Part shown: piece by piece, positions 1 to 8,824 of the stretch
How positions within the stretch are numbered: the first letter of the stretch is position 1
How the letters are laid out: each line of letters opens with the position of its first letter
DNA from: Bacteroidales bacterium UBA5433
GTDB lineage: Bacteria > Bacteroidota > Bacteroidia > Bacteroidales > UBA932
Assembly: GCA_002427525.1 (NCBI GenBank)
Contig: DIRP01000012.1
Coordinates: 190,428-254,427, forward strand
DNA: 64,000 nt
Direction: 5' to 3'
Notes under the pieces: generated by a model
The model's input: the letters and a program-made list of their open reading frames with translations, nothing else
What the model was told of the DNA's origin: nothing
Database searches by the model: none
Position numbers and translations under genes: made by a program

Positions 1-321
1 TACAGCCTTACCAAGAAGGCAGACCTGCGCTTGTTGCCCAATTCCAGAGGGTTTGTTGATTACGGAGACACTACTTTTATACACGATATGGACGGATTTC
101 GATTGGAAGGAGTCCATAACGGAGAACCGTATAACTTATTTATGCCGGCACAATCGCTCTATTCGTGCCACATAGAGTATGAGTACGGCAAGTACAAAAG
201 AGACTGTGTAGACCTCAATACATTAAACGACTCTTTCTGGGTTTTTCCCCGGGGTGATGATTTTTCGGTAACGAAAATCTCTTTGGCTACGGAAGAATTA
301 TTTAACTACAAAAATCCGTAA
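1..321 (+). CDS. C-terminal part of a protein of unknown function (5' end outside window)
   Basis: The reading frame is open from base 1 (first residues Tyr-Ser-Leu-Thr-Lys) to a TAA at 319-321, so this is the last ~106 residues of a longer gene. I do not recognise the family. The visible part is rich in aromatic and acidic residues, has no membrane segment, and looks like an alternating beta-strand globular domain (for example FVDYGDTTFIHDMDG, then an IEYEYGKY stretch). It converges with, and overlaps by 16 bp, the 3' end of the dipeptidyl peptidase III gene. A TTG near base 31 could be read as a start, but the frame continues upstream without a stop, so truncation by the window edge is the simpler reading. 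Confidence 0.6.
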   Translation, partial: YSLTKKADLRLLPNSRGFVDYGDTTFIHDMDGFRLEGVHNGEPYNLFMPAQSLYSCHIEYEYGKYKRDCVDLNTLNDSFWVFPRGDDFSVTKISLATEELFNYKNP

Positions 322-2312
322 GCTTTTCCATACGCGAGTTGCTGTTGCAGAAAATCTGCCGCATATTCCAGTTGTACGTCTTTCAGTTTGCCTTTGTGGT
401 TGTATACCGGAACCATGTTGGGGTTCAGAAAACCGCCGTAGGGTTTCAAATCCAGTGCGGCATACCGCTCCAGTACTTCCCGGTGCAGTTCCCGGTTTAC
501 TTTTATGGCGTATTCTTCTACCAGCGTTTTACCGGCCTTGTAATCTCCTTCTGATTTAATGCGTTGAATTTCAGACAAAAGGGTAGCAAACAATTGTCGG
601 AGTTCGTCATAATTGCGGATGGCAAAATATGTTTTCCCGTTTTCCGTGATTTGCTCAATGGCGTTGCCGTTGCGGAAGGCCCACGAAGCAATCAGTTGCC
701 TGCACTGCATGTGCGCCTGCGTGATATCTTTCCCGGGTTCAATGCGGACAAGCTGGGTAAACAGGCCGTTACGTATGTAATTGATATACTCGGCGCGGTA
801 GGCCTCTTTGTTGGGAAGGACACCCAGTTCTACCAGTTTGGGATCTGCTAGATAATACAGAGCAAACAAGTCTGCACGTGCTTCTTCCAGTGTGGAACTG
901 TATTCACCCAAGGCGTTGGGAGAAACTCCCGGCAGCAGCTGACCTGATCCGTGTCCCAGGCATTCGTGCAAGTCTGTGTGCAAGTCACCGGTCAGTGTCC
1001 CGTATTCTTTAAGGAAAGCAACTTCTTCCTCGTCAATGGAAAATTCAACAACCATGCTTTTGGGCGATTCTTCTGCTGCCTTTTCGTAGGCATTCGTAAT
1101 GTTGGCTATGGTAACAGATTTGGATCCATATTCTTTTCTAATCCAGTCTGCATTGGGCAGGTTGATACCAATGGGGGTGGAGGGGTAAGCATCGCCTCCC
1201 AGTACGACCACGTTGATGACTTTGGCCGATACGCCGGTCGCTTCTTTCTTTTTAAACCGGGGATCAACCGGTGAATGGTCTTCAAACCATTGGGCGTGGT
1301 TGCTGATGGTAGTCGTCCTGCGGGATGCTTCTTCATCCCTGAAGTTGGCATTGGCTTCCCAGGACCCTTTTCTGCCCAGGGGGTCTGCATAGACTTCGAT
1401 AAATCCGTTGATAAAGTCTGTAAAGGTGTTGGTGTCCTGAACCCAGGCTATGTTATACGCATCCCACAGGGCCAGATCTCCTGTTGTGTAATAATCAATA
1501 AGTGTTTGTATGTAAGATGCTTGCTGTGGACTTTCTGCTACTTCGGATGCTTTTTCCAGCCAATAACATATTTGTTCAATGGCCGGGCCGTACTTCCCGT
1601 CAATTTTGTACGTTTCTTCCGTTATGTTTCCTTCCTTTTTAACAAGCCGGCTGTTCAGGCCGTATTCTACAGGTCTGGGGTCACCGGGGTCTTCCATAGA
1701 AGCGTAAAAAGTTTCTGCTTCTGCCCGTGAAACACCGCTGTAAAAATTGGTGGAGGAAGCAAGCAATAAATCTCCTTCCTGGCCTGAGCTGCGACGTATT
1801 TTGTACAGCTGCGGATTGCACATGATATCTGCGATCCTGCCTATGTCTGCCGGGTCGTAATCTGAAAGCTCCAGCAGGCTTTTCATATACTCGGCCGTAC
1901 AACCGGGAAGGATTTTTTCTTCTGCATAATGGTGGTGGATACCGTTGCTAAAAAAAACACGTTTTGCATAGATCAGAAAGAGCTCAAATTCGGGGGTGTT
2001 TCTATCTCCCGTATACGTTTCCAGTATGGTTTCCAGGCACCTGCGGACTTCCAGATTGTGTTTAAAATTTTGGTCCCAGAAAATATCCCTGCCACTTTTT
2101 GCGGCCTCTCCCAGGTAATACATAAAGGTTTTTTGTTGTAGCGTTAAGTCATCCCAGCCGGGAACCTTGTAACGGATAATCTTTATGTCTGCAAATGATT
2201 CTGCCAGGTATCTGAATGTATCGTCTTGTTTTTTGGCACTTTTTGTCCCGGTTGAACAAGATAAACCTGCTATGCCTGCAATACAGGCAAAGGCAATTTT
2301 CATAAATTTCAT
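306..2312 (-). CDS. Dipeptidyl peptidase III (M49), probable lipoprotein
   Basis: Zinc exopeptidase that removes dipeptides from the N-terminus of oligopeptides. The M49 signature is present: a hexapeptide zinc site HECLGH, followed about 50 residues later by EEARAD, which supplies the third ligand and is the counterpart of EECRAE in other members. Length, about 670 residues, fits the Bacteroides type. The N-terminus has a lipoprotein signal with Cys19 of the chosen start (IAGLSC), so the enzyme is probably anchored in the envelope. Two other ATGs fit (2330 and 2303); 2312 gives the cleanest signal peptide and avoids overlap with the next gene upstream. It converges with the partial gene at the left edge. 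Confidence 0.93.
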   Translation of the reverse strand: MKFMKIAFACIAGIAGLSCSTGTKSAKKQDDTFRYLAESFADIKIIRYKVPGWDDLTLQQKTFMYYLGEAAKSGRDIFWDQNFKHNLEVRRCLETILETYTGDRNTPEFELFLIYAKRVFFSNGIHHHYAEEKILPGCTAEYMKSLLELSDYDPADIGRIADIMCNPQLYKIRRSSGQEGDLLLASSTNFYSGVSRAEAETFYASMEDPGDPRPVEYGLNSRLVKKEGNITEETYKIDGKYGPAIEQICYWLEKASEVAESPQQASYIQTLIDYYTTGDLALWDAYNIAWVQDTNTFTDFINGFIEVYADPLGRKGSWEANANFRDEEASRRTTTISNHAQWFEDHSPVDPRFKKKEATGVSAKVINVVVLGGDAYPSTPIGINLPNADWIRKEYGSKSVTIANITNAYEKAAEESPKSMVVEFSIDEEEVAFLKEYGTLTGDLHTDLHECLGHGSGQLLPGVSPNALGEYSSTLEEARADLFALYYLADPKLVELGVLPNKEAYRAEYINYIRNGLFTQLVRIEPGKDITQAHMQCRQLIASWAFRNGNAIEQITENGKTYFAIRNYDELRQLFATLLSEIQRIKSEGDYKAGKTLVEEYAIKVNRELHREVLERYAALDLKPYGGFLNPNMVPVYNHKGKLKDVQLEYAADFLQQQLAYGKAYGFL

Positions 2313-2319
2313 GGTTGTA

Positions 2320-2550
2320 TTATTTGTCACGGATTTTTCGGACGCACCGGTTTACCTGGCGAACCAAAGTAAATGCAGTTATGGCTACCGGAAGAATCAG
2401 GGAAATCCATTTTCCCTTGGATAATGTTCCGGGCACGTTGTTTTTAACACGGTCTTCCAGGCCTTTGATGTGCCAATCCAGCGAATTGCGCTCCGCCCTG
2501 AGCTGATCTATGGTGCGTATCTGTGAATAAATAAATCTTCTGCTTCTCAT
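2320..2550 (-). CDS. Small membrane protein of unknown function
   Basis: Seventy-six residues. The first ~45 are charged and probably helical (RTIDQLRAERNSLDWHIKG), then one hydrophobic helix (about residues 47-63) and a basic tail. I do not recognise a named family. It is the third gene of a leftward set with the YtxH-like and holin-like genes and is separated from the latter by only 3 bp, so it is probably co-transcribed and works with them at the membrane or in envelope stress. Function is not known. Confidence 0.6.
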   Translation of the reverse strand: MRSRRFIYSQIRTIDQLRAERNSLDWHIKGLEDRVKNNVPGTLSKGKWISLILPVAITAFTLVRQVNRCVRKIRDK

Positions 2551-2553
2551 GGG

Positions 2554-2898
2554 TCAGTCCTCCAATGCGTTTGGGTCTTTTTCATGAAAAAAAATGTTTA
2601 TAAACAACCTGACAAAGGTGTTCATAAAGAGCCTTTTCCTGAACAGAAACAGCACGAGAAACAGCAACAGAAAAAAACCGCCTGTGATAAGGGAAGCAGC
2701 TATAGTACTTTCAAGTACCTGTCCCAGCCATTGGGTGGCTCCTGATGCCAAAAATACAAGGGCTGTGATAAGTACCAGAATAAGCAAAAAGATGCTCAGG
2801 AGCCTGTTTATAACCCTGCTGGCATTTTCTACCAGGCCCAGTTTGAGGGCATCTGATTTCAGACCAAGGTACTCCTTGGCCGAGTCTTTAATATCCAT
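2554..2898 (-). CDS. Phage-holin-like (PF07332-type) membrane protein
   Basis: 114 residues with an N-terminal amphipathic segment (about 1-30) and two strong transmembrane helices (about 33-53 and 68-88), then a polar tail. This layout matches the Phage_holin_3_6/YqjE-type family, which despite its name is usually chromosomal and sits next to YtxH and small YqjD/YqjK-like genes. That is exactly the context here: YtxH gene 10 bp upstream, a small membrane protein 3 bp downstream. No other phage genes are present, so it is not evidence of a prophage. Its role is probably in membrane organisation or stress response, by inference only. Confidence 0.75.
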   Translation of the reverse strand: MDIKDSAKEYLGLKSDALKLGLVENASRVINRLLSIFLLILVLITALVFLASGATQWLGQVLESTIAASLITGGFFLLLFLVLFLFRKRLFMNTFVRLFINIFFHEKDPNALED

Positions 2899-2908
2899 GG
2901 CTTTTTGT

Positions 2909-3103
2909 CTATTCGTCCTGGCCTTCTTCCTGGTTAACAGGAAAGTGTTTGTGGTATTCCTGTTTCAGATCATCCACTCCCTGATCCAGGGTTTCTCTAA
3001 GTTTTTCTCTGGTTTCACTTCCTTTTGCAGGAGCAAATAACAAGGCAAGCGTAGCGCCTATGAGGGCACCTCCCAGGAATGCGAGTGTGTTTGAACTCTT
3101 CAT
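2909..3103 (-). CDS. YtxH domain-containing protein
   Basis: Sixty-four residues. The N-terminal hydrophobic glycine-rich helix followed by LLFAPAKGSETREKLRE is typical of the YtxH/GvpP-like family (glycine helix, then APxxGxxTR). The rest is a charged amphipathic helix. It is the first gene of a three-gene leftward set with the holin-like and the small membrane protein. Upstream on the minus strand a TATCTTTG box lies at 3137-3144, a good -7 element, though no clear TTTG -33 box accompanies it. Members are linked to general stress in other bacteria; the molecular role is not established. Confidence 0.8.
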   Translation of the reverse strand: MKSSNTLAFLGGALIGATLALLFAPAKGSETREKLRETLDQGVDDLKQEYHKHFPVNQEEGQDE

Positions 3104-3166
3104 AATGCAATGTGTTTTATAAAAAATGTCTTCTTACAAAGATAAAAAAAAGATTATCTTTACGCT

Positions 3167-4369
3167 ATGAAAAAAGGCAATCTTTTAGGCTTGGTTTTCT
3201 TTTGCCTTTCTCTTACTTCGTGTGAAGAATGGTTTCACCCCCGTAGCAGGTACGAGCATAGCCTGCTGGTATATATGGCAGCGGACAACAGCCTCTCTGA
3301 ACTTGCCAAGACAAATATGCAGGAATTGCTGGCACATGCTTCTTTGCCGGAAGATCATGCGTTGTTTGTTTATACGGACGGCAAAGAGCAGGGGGCTTAC
3401 CTGATTCGGATTTACAAACGCAACCACATTACAAGAGCGGACACGCTGTTCCGGTATGGTATGGTGAATTCTGCCCACCCGGATATGCTGGAACAGGCAA
3501 TAAAGCATGCAAGGGAAGTTTGTCCGGCTAAAACATACGGACTTATTTTGTGGTCACACGGAACAGGATGGTTGCCTGCAGGGCTTTACGGTGAAACGCC
3601 CAAGTATGCAGTTACCCCTCTTTCTCTTACTCCCGTTGCTGCGTTTCAGTACAATATTGACGATCCTGCTTACCCGCGGACAAAAACATTTGCCAAAGAC
3701 GGGAGTGCAGAAATGGAAATCCCGGATCTGGCCGGGGTGTTAAAGAGATTCACCCACGAATACGTATGTTTTGATGCCTGTCTGATGGCTGATATACAGA
3801 CCTATTACCGGTTGAAGGATGTAAGCCGGTACCTGATGGGTTCGCCAACCGAGATTATTGACACAGGATTTCCTTACGATAAATTGACGATATCTCTTTT
3901 CCCCTATGTGGGGGAAAGCAGCCTGATTGCCTTGTGCAATGCTTATTACAACAAGTACAATGAGCAGACGGGATATTACCGTTCTGCCACCATTTCTCTG
4001 GTAAGGACAGATCGCATTCAGGAAGTAGCGCTGGCATTTAAAAATCTGATTAACAACAGCCCAACAGATCCTCTTACGGTTGACCGGACAGGTTTGCAGA
4101 CTTACGACCGCCTGACGGAACATGTGTTCTGGGATATGGACAGGGTAGCAGCACTCCTGGGATCAGCAGAAGATTATGCAGACTTTTCTACGGCACTTAA
4201 ACGAGCTGTGGTGTACAAAAAGGCAACCGACAATTTCATTACCATTCCTATTGAATATTTTTCAGGATTGGCAGCCTATTTGCCTGTTACAACACTTCCG
4301 CGCACCCAGGAGGCATTTGAGGCAACTGCCTGGAATAAATACCTTGGTTGGATGCCACGGACAGATTGA
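3167..4369 (+). CDS. Clostripain-family (C11) cysteine peptidase, lipoprotein
   Basis: Caspase-like fold peptidase of clan CD. The catalytic His is in LILWSHGTGW (about residue 129) and the catalytic Cys in YVCFDACLMAD (about residue 203), the standard C11 arrangement; C11 enzymes usually prefer Arg or Lys at P1. The N-terminus is a lipoprotein signal with the modified Cys at residue 19 (LSLTSC), so the protein should be exported and anchored. About 400 residues is normal for Bacteroidales C11 lipoproteins. It is divergent from the YtxH set; TATCTTTA at 3155-3162 is a weak -7 match just ahead of the ATG. No partner inhibitor or adhesin gene lies next to it. Confidence 0.88.
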   Translation: MKKGNLLGLVFFCLSLTSCEEWFHPRSRYEHSLLVYMAADNSLSELAKTNMQELLAHASLPEDHALFVYTDGKEQGAYLIRIYKRNHITRADTLFRYGMVNSAHPDMLEQAIKHAREVCPAKTYGLILWSHGTGWLPAGLYGETPKYAVTPLSLTPVAAFQYNIDDPAYPRTKTFAKDGSAEMEIPDLAGVLKRFTHEYVCFDACLMADIQTYYRLKDVSRYLMGSPTEIIDTGFPYDKLTISLFPYVGESSLIALCNAYYNKYNEQTGYYRSATISLVRTDRIQEVALAFKNLINNSPTDPLTVDRTGLQTYDRLTEHVFWDMDRVAALLGSAEDYADFSTALKRAVVYKKATDNFITIPIEYFSGLAAYLPVTTLPRTQEAFEATAWNKYLGWMPRTD

Positions 4370-4370
4370 T

Positions 4371-4401
4371 TTTGCAAAACAACAGATTTTAATTACTTTT
4401 G
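4371..4401 (+). promoter_or_regulatory. Bacteroidales promoter for rplY-pth-S4 operon
   Basis: TTTG at 4371-4374, 19 bp spacer, TACTTTTG at 4394-4401 fits TTTG-N19/21-TAnnTTTG. Transcription should start near 4406-4408, leaving an untranslated leader of about 80 nt before the rplY ATG. Confidence 0.7.
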
Positions 4402-4485
4402 CGCGCCCTTATAAGGACCTTAGTAAGGTGCCATGGGATCCGGTACAGATTTCCGGATTGAGTAACACTGTTAACTAATACATGT

Positions 4486-5121
4486 ATGAAACATTTTGAG
4501 ATTAAAGCCCGTGAACGGGACAACTTTACAAAAGCAGCCGTTAAGCAACTGCGCAAAGAAGGAAGAGTACCTTGTGTATTGTATGGCAACAAGATGGAAC
4601 CTCTTCATTTTTCAGTATTGGAAAAAGAACTGAAAAATTTGATTTACACTCCCTACTCTTATATTGTAGAGCTTAGTGTAGAGAAAAAGAAACACATTTG
4701 CCTGTTGCAGCAGGCGCAATTTCATCCGCTGCATGACAGGGTATTGCACCTGGATTTTTTAGCCATTGATCCCAAAAAACCGGTGTCTGTTACTGTGCCG
4801 GTAGTTTTGACAGGGAATTCCATTGGGGTACGTGAAGGCGGCAAGATGCATATTCTGAACAGAAAATTACTTATCCGCGCCAATCTGGAAGATTTGCCGG
4901 ATTCTTTGAACATTGATGTTACCAAGCTGGCTTTAGGCGGTACCATTGCAGCAGGAGATTTGAAATTTGACAACATTCAAATCCTTACTCCTGCATCTAC
5001 CATCGTGTGCATGGTTAAGATGACGCGTGCTTCTATTTCTGATGCAGCAGCAGAAGCTGCCGAAGAAGCTGAAGAAGGAGCAGCCGAAGAAAACGCCGCT
5101 GAAAAACACGAGGAAGCCTAG
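4486..5121 (+). CDS. rplY: 50S ribosomal protein L25 / general stress protein Ctc
   Basis: L25 of the long, CTC type: an N-terminal 5S rRNA-binding barrel (about residues 1-90, starting FEIKARERDNFTKAA and including VPCVLYGN) followed by a second beta domain (about 95-185) and an acidic Ala/Glu tail of about 30 residues. Binds 5S rRNA in the large subunit. 211 residues is usual for the CTC form. It is followed at 15 bp by pth, the common bacterial order, and is preceded by a well-formed promoter about 80 nt upstream. There is no SD motif at the start, as expected in this phylum. Confidence 0.95.
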   Translation: MKHFEIKARERDNFTKAAVKQLRKEGRVPCVLYGNKMEPLHFSVLEKELKNLIYTPYSYIVELSVEKKKHICLLQQAQFHPLHDRVLHLDFLAIDPKKPVSVTVPVVLTGNSIGVREGGKMHILNRKLLIRANLEDLPDSLNIDVTKLALGGTIAAGDLKFDNIQILTPASTIVCMVKMTRASISDAAAEAAEEAEEGAAEENAAEKHEEA

Positions 5122-5136
5122 TCTTTCCTTTAGGTC

Positions 5137-5730
5137 ATGTCTTATTTGATCACAGGACTTGGAAACATAGGTTTGGAGTATGCCGGTACACGGCACAACA
5201 TAGGTTTTTCAGTTCTGGATGCCTGGGCAGCCTTGCAAAAGACTGCCTTTTCTACCTTACGGTATGGTGCTATGGCACAGGTAAAGTATGCCGGTAAATC
5301 GGTTTGGCTTCTTAAACCGTCTACGTATGTCAATCTGAGTGGAAAAGCTGTCAGGTATTGGATGAACGAAGAACGAATTCCTCTGGAGAACACCCTGGTG
5401 GTTTTGGATGACGTGGCGCTCCCGTTTGGGAAAATCCGGATGCGGGCCAAAGGCAGCGATGGAGGACATAACGGATTAAAACATATTACAACTGTCCTGG
5501 GAACACAGAATTATGCGCGTTTGCGTATTGGTGTGGGAGATGATTTTCCCAGGGGGTACAGAGCCGATTATGTGTTGAGTCCCTGGAACAAAAATGAAAA
5601 GAAAGAATTGCCTTTTCTGTGCGACCAGGCCATAGAGGCCATTCAGCTTTTTATAAGGCATGGTATTGATCAGGCCATGAATACGGTGAATACCGAACCC
5701 AAGCCTGTTTTGGATAAAGATGAGGATTGA
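5137..5730 (+). CDS. pth: Peptidyl-tRNA hydrolase
   Basis: Releases tRNA from peptidyl-tRNA dropped by stalled ribosomes. Motifs of the Pth family are clear: GLGNIGLEYAGTRHNIGF at the N-terminus (contains the catalytic His and the Asn of the active site), KPSTYVNLSG, then DDVALPFGKIRMRAKGSDGGHNGLK split across the conserved binding region. 197 residues is a normal length. Located between rplY and the S4-domain gene, which it overlaps by 11 bp, so translation of the two is probably coupled. Confidence 0.97.
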   Translation: MSYLITGLGNIGLEYAGTRHNIGFSVLDAWAALQKTAFSTLRYGAMAQVKYAGKSVWLLKPSTYVNLSGKAVRYWMNEERIPLENTLVVLDDVALPFGKIRMRAKGSDGGHNGLKHITTVLGTQNYARLRIGVGDDFPRGYRADYVLSPWNKNEKKELPFLCDQAIEAIQLFIRHGIDQAMNTVNTEPKPVLDKDED

Positions 5731-6091
5731 CAAGTATTTGTGGGCCATCCGCGTGTTTAAAACGCGCTCGTTGGCAGCAGATGCCTGCCAGGGGGCTCGT
5801 GTTAAAATAGACGAGCAGCCGGTAAAACCTTCCCGTATTGTTAAAGAAGGAGATGTTTTGGTTGTCAGAAAGGGCCCGGTCTATTATTCTTATGTGGTAC
5901 TAAAGACTGTTGACAGGCGTCTTCCGGCAAAAGAGGTCCCGATGTATGTACAGGATATTACACCGGCAGAGGAACTGGATAAGTTGCTACAACCGAAGGA
6001 GTCGGTAGTTATTTACAGGAAGAAAGGATTGGGGCGTCCCACAAAAAAAGAACGGCGCCAATTGGATAAGGTCAGGGATTTCAACGGGTAA
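5720..6091 (+). CDS. S4-domain RNA-binding protein (Hsp15-like)
   Basis: 123 residues with an N-terminal S4 RNA-binding fold (MRIDKYLWAIRVFKTRSLA, then VKPSRIVKEGDVL) and a basic C-terminal tail (GLGRPTKKERRQLDK). This matches HslR/Hsp15-like proteins, which in E. coli bind 50S subunits carrying nascent chains on a free tRNA. That role fits its position directly after peptidyl-tRNA hydrolase, with which it overlaps by 11 bp; all three genes of the operon act on the large subunit or stalled peptidyl-tRNA. Its 3' end converges on manA with an 11-bp overlap. Confidence 0.9.
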   Translation: MRIDKYLWAIRVFKTRSLAADACQGARVKIDEQPVKPSRIVKEGDVLVVRKGPVYYSYVVLKTVDRRLPAKEVPMYVQDITPAEELDKLLQPKESVVIYRKKGLGRPTKKERRQLDKVRDFNG

Positions 6092-6989
6092 TTTCCAAAA
6101 ATTTTGCTTTTGTGTTTGTTTTCAGTTTCCAGTAATCCAGGGAAGCAGGTAGCAGCAGGCAGCCATTTTGGGATGGTGTGTACAGGGCCCCGTCACATAC
6201 AATGGTAAGATCTCCTTCAAGGAGCATATAGACAACAAACCTGTCCATGGCCGAATCGTCAACCTCCCGTGAAGCGTCAAGTTCTTCCAGACGCACGGTA
6301 AAATAAGGAGAACTTACAAGCACACCTTCTGTGGTTGGTTTGGGAATATGTCTGGTATAATCGATACAGTCAATGGCCAGTTCTACGTGCATTTCCCTGG
6401 CTGTTTCCGGGTTGTGTTCCCTTCCCCAATCATAAATCCGGTACGTTATGTCGGATACTTGTTGCACCTCGGCAAGGGTTACTCCTCCTCCGCAAGCGTG
6501 AATCAGGCCGGCAGGGATGTAGTAACATTCTCCCGGTTTGGGTGTGATGCAGTTCATTACTTCCGGTAAGGTGCCTTTGATACAGTGTTCGTAAAATGCT
6601 GCAGGCGTCATGTCCCGGTTAAATCCAAGGTACAGCCTGGCTTGGGGTTTGGCATCCATGACGTACCACATTTCCGTTTTTCCATAGGCGTGGTGCATTT
6701 CAGCTGCCCGGGTATCGTCCGGGTGTACTTGTACAGATAGAAAATCATTGACGTTCAGCTGTTTGATAAGCAGAGGAAATTCATCTCCGCACATATCATA
6801 AATTGTGTTTCCAACTAAATCTGTCAGGTACACTTCCAGTATTTCATTGATGGTGTTTCCTTTTAGAAAACCGTTCTCAATTACAGAGGCGTCCTGATCC
6901 AGTCCGCTCAGGAGCCAGGTTTCAGAGCCCCAGACCCGTTCTTTCAGGTTGGGCTTACAGGCCAGGGGATATAGGTTGTTGGTATTCAT
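6081..6989 (-). CDS. manA: Mannose-6-phosphate isomerase, type I
   Basis: Interconverts mannose-6-phosphate and fructose-6-phosphate, supplying mannose for surface glycans. The cupin zinc site is visible: QVHPDD, KTEMWYV and PAGLIHA supply Gln, His, Glu and His. 302 residues fits the short bacterial type. It is the last gene of a leftward trio with the CPBP protease and a sugar nucleotidyltransferase. The start overlaps the CPBP stop region by 35 bp. An alternative start inside the overlap is not obvious, because the conserved KERVWG segment begins within residues 15-22. Confidence 0.93.
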   Translation of the reverse strand: MNTNNLYPLACKPNLKERVWGSETWLLSGLDQDASVIENGFLKGNTINEILEVYLTDLVGNTIYDMCGDEFPLLIKQLNVNDFLSVQVHPDDTRAAEMHHAYGKTEMWYVMDAKPQARLYLGFNRDMTPAAFYEHCIKGTLPEVMNCITPKPGECYYIPAGLIHACGGGVTLAEVQQVSDITYRIYDWGREHNPETAREMHVELAIDCIDYTRHIPKPTTEGVLVSSPYFTVRLEELDASREVDDSAMDRFVVYMLLEGDLTIVCDGALYTPSQNGCLLLPASLDYWKLKTNTKAKFLEITR

Positions 6990-7854
6990 CAGAAAGTTCC
7001 AAATCGGGTGCAGGTGCTAAATTTTTATATAAATAGAAGAGGGAAAGACCCAAGGTTGTGACAGAAAGTCCAAACGTTATGAAGAAGGATTGGTTTCCTA
7101 CCAGCTGACGCAACGAAGTATCGGTTGCTATTTGCGGAAGCAGAGCAACCAACAGGAATGACATGCCGTTGTTTATGGCATGTAATGCTACACAAGTCCA
7201 GTAAGAGCGTGTCCTGTAATATATCCAGCCAAAGAGGCAACCCATAAGAAAGGCGGGTATAGCCTGCCAGGGATTGCCGTGGATAACACCAAACATGACA
7301 GCCGACCACACGATGGCTTTCCATGGAGCCATATGCTGCAACATGCCTTTGAGGGCTACACTGCGGAGCAGCCATTCTTCCAGCAGGGGAGCTGCAACCA
7401 CAACGGCAATAAATGTGGGAACGTTGGTTTCCGTCATCTGTTCAAACATTTTCTTCATAAATTCAGGCATTTCAAGCCAGTCGGTAACAGGATCCAGGAT
7501 GACAGACATGCTTACAATCAGTATGGGGAGGAGCAGGATGTAAAAAATAAGAGGAACCTGCCCAATCCGGGCGGGCGGATTGGCATAGGGAGGGGTACCT
7601 TTCCATGCAGCTTCTTTGTATTTTCCTGAGGCACGCAGGATTACATATATAATTACAACAATAAAGGGGATTACATAGAGTACGGGAATGGCCCACCCGC
7701 CGGGGTTATCCAATGATACGGCATTGGGGAACAACCAATTGATAACAAAGGTGGCTGCTGCCGTGACGGCGGCACCTGCTATTAACAGTATGCCAATCAT
7801 GATCAGCCATGACTCGCCAAGTCCGGGCCGGTAATAATTCATTATTTTTTTCAT
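6955..7854 (-). CDS. CPBP-family intramembrane glutamic endopeptidase
   Basis: Multipass membrane protein of about 299 residues with the ABI/CAAX-protease-like motifs: EEWLLR (EExxxR), VIHGNPWQ with the conserved His, and HAINN (HxxxN). At least six hydrophobic helices are visible. I place the start at the ATG at 7852-7854 (MKKIMNYYRPG); a longer frame runs back into the nucleotidyltransferase gene but that extension has no membrane or protease character. Family members can be true proteases or self-immunity factors; no bacteriocin gene is nearby, so a housekeeping role is likelier. Co-directional with manA and the nucleotidyltransferase. Confidence 0.87.
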   Translation of the reverse strand: MKKIMNYYRPGLGESWLIMIGILLIAGAAVTAAATFVINWLFPNAVSLDNPGGWAIPVLYVIPFIVVIIYVILRASGKYKEAAWKGTPPYANPPARIGQVPLIFYILLLPILIVSMSVILDPVTDWLEMPEFMKKMFEQMTETNVPTFIAVVVAAPLLEEWLLRSVALKGMLQHMAPWKAIVWSAVMFGVIHGNPWQAIPAFLMGCLFGWIYYRTRSYWTCVALHAINNGMSFLLVALLPQIATDTSLRQLVGNQSFFITFGLSVTTLGLSLFYLYKNLAPAPDLELSDEYQQPISPGL

Positions 7855-7865
7855 AGATACATAGG

Positions 7866-8786
7866 TTACGGGAATAAGGGAGTTGGGTAGTTGCCTGATG
7901 TGTGCAGGGCTTCCAGTTGTGCCACAACACCCGGACGGTCTTCCCGGTAAGTTACCCCAAACCAGCGTGCTGTAGTTTCCAAAACACGGCATGTCCCGTT
8001 TTCGGATTGAATGGTGTCATTGACCAGGGTAGGCAAGTGGTATTCACTTACCAGATCGTTTTGGTGTTCCTGAAGGAATTGTGCCACCAGGCGTTTGGCT
8101 TTGGGGTAGATATCCGGAAGGAAACCCCAGCAGTTCATGGAACAAAGTGCGTTGGCAGCAAGCTCCAAGTCTTCTTGTGTGCCGTCCTCATGGGTGGCAG
8201 TGCACAAAATGCGGCCGTCGCTTTCTTTGCGGATCCCCAGGCGTTCTACAATATCTACAAGGAATCCCCGGTTGTTGCGCGTGCATATACCTCTGGATAC
8301 GGGGCCGGACGGAGATAGTGTGTTTTCCAGCCGGTAGCCGGCCATGGCACAGGAACCCGGTGGCAAATCGTTCCGGTTTAAAAATCCGGCCAGAACATGA
8401 AATGCGTCTTTGCCGTAAAAATCATCGGCATTGATTATTCCAAAAGGTGTGTTTACCTTTTCAGACGTTACCAGCAGGGCATGGCCTGTTCCCCAGGGCT
8501 TGGTTCTGCCTGCCGGGGGTGTGTAGGGAGGGGGAATACCATCCAATTCCTGTGTGACAAATTCGAAAGGGAAATGTTTGCCGTACCGGGAAGCACAAAT
8601 TTGTTCAAATTCCGTTTGAAAATCTTTGCGGATTACAAATACAATCTTGCCAAACCCGGCCCGAAGGGCATCGTAAATGGAGTAATCCATAATGGTGTCT
8701 CCACCCGGTCCCAGCCTGTCCAGTTGTTTGAGTCCTCCGTACCTGCTGCCCATTCCGGCAGCCATGATAATAAGTGTGGGTTGCAT
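7866..8786 (-). CDS. Sugar-phosphate nucleotidyltransferase-like protein
   Basis: NTP_transferase fold. The N-terminal nucleotide-binding loop is present (IIMAAGMGSRYGGLKQLD) and an acidic metal-binding pair occurs in GIINADDFYGKDAF. 306 residues. The exact sugar cannot be read from the sequence; enzymes with this GMGSRYGG version are often annotated only as nucleotidyltransferase. Its neighbour two genes down is manA, so a role in activating a hexose for surface glycan synthesis is reasonable but inferred. The start is the ATG at 8784-8786, which lies 38 bp from the divergent divIC gene. Confidence 0.85.
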   Translation of the reverse strand: MQPTLIIMAAGMGSRYGGLKQLDRLGPGGDTIMDYSIYDALRAGFGKIVFVIRKDFQTEFEQICASRYGKHFPFEFVTQELDGIPPPYTPPAGRTKPWGTGHALLVTSEKVNTPFGIINADDFYGKDAFHVLAGFLNRNDLPPGSCAMAGYRLENTLSPSGPVSRGICTRNNRGFLVDIVERLGIRKESDGRILCTATHEDGTQEDLELAANALCSMNCWGFLPDIYPKAKRLVAQFLQEHQNDLVSEYHLPTLVNDTIQSENGTCRVLETTARWFGVTYREDRPGVVAQLEALHTSGNYPTPLFP

Positions 8787-8824
8787 ATTGAAAAACCTGC
8801 TATATTTGTGAAAAACCTAACCCT

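Noticed and set aside
2554..2898. Phage holin suggesting a prophage
   Set aside because: The family is chromosomal next to YtxH genes and no other phage genes are present.
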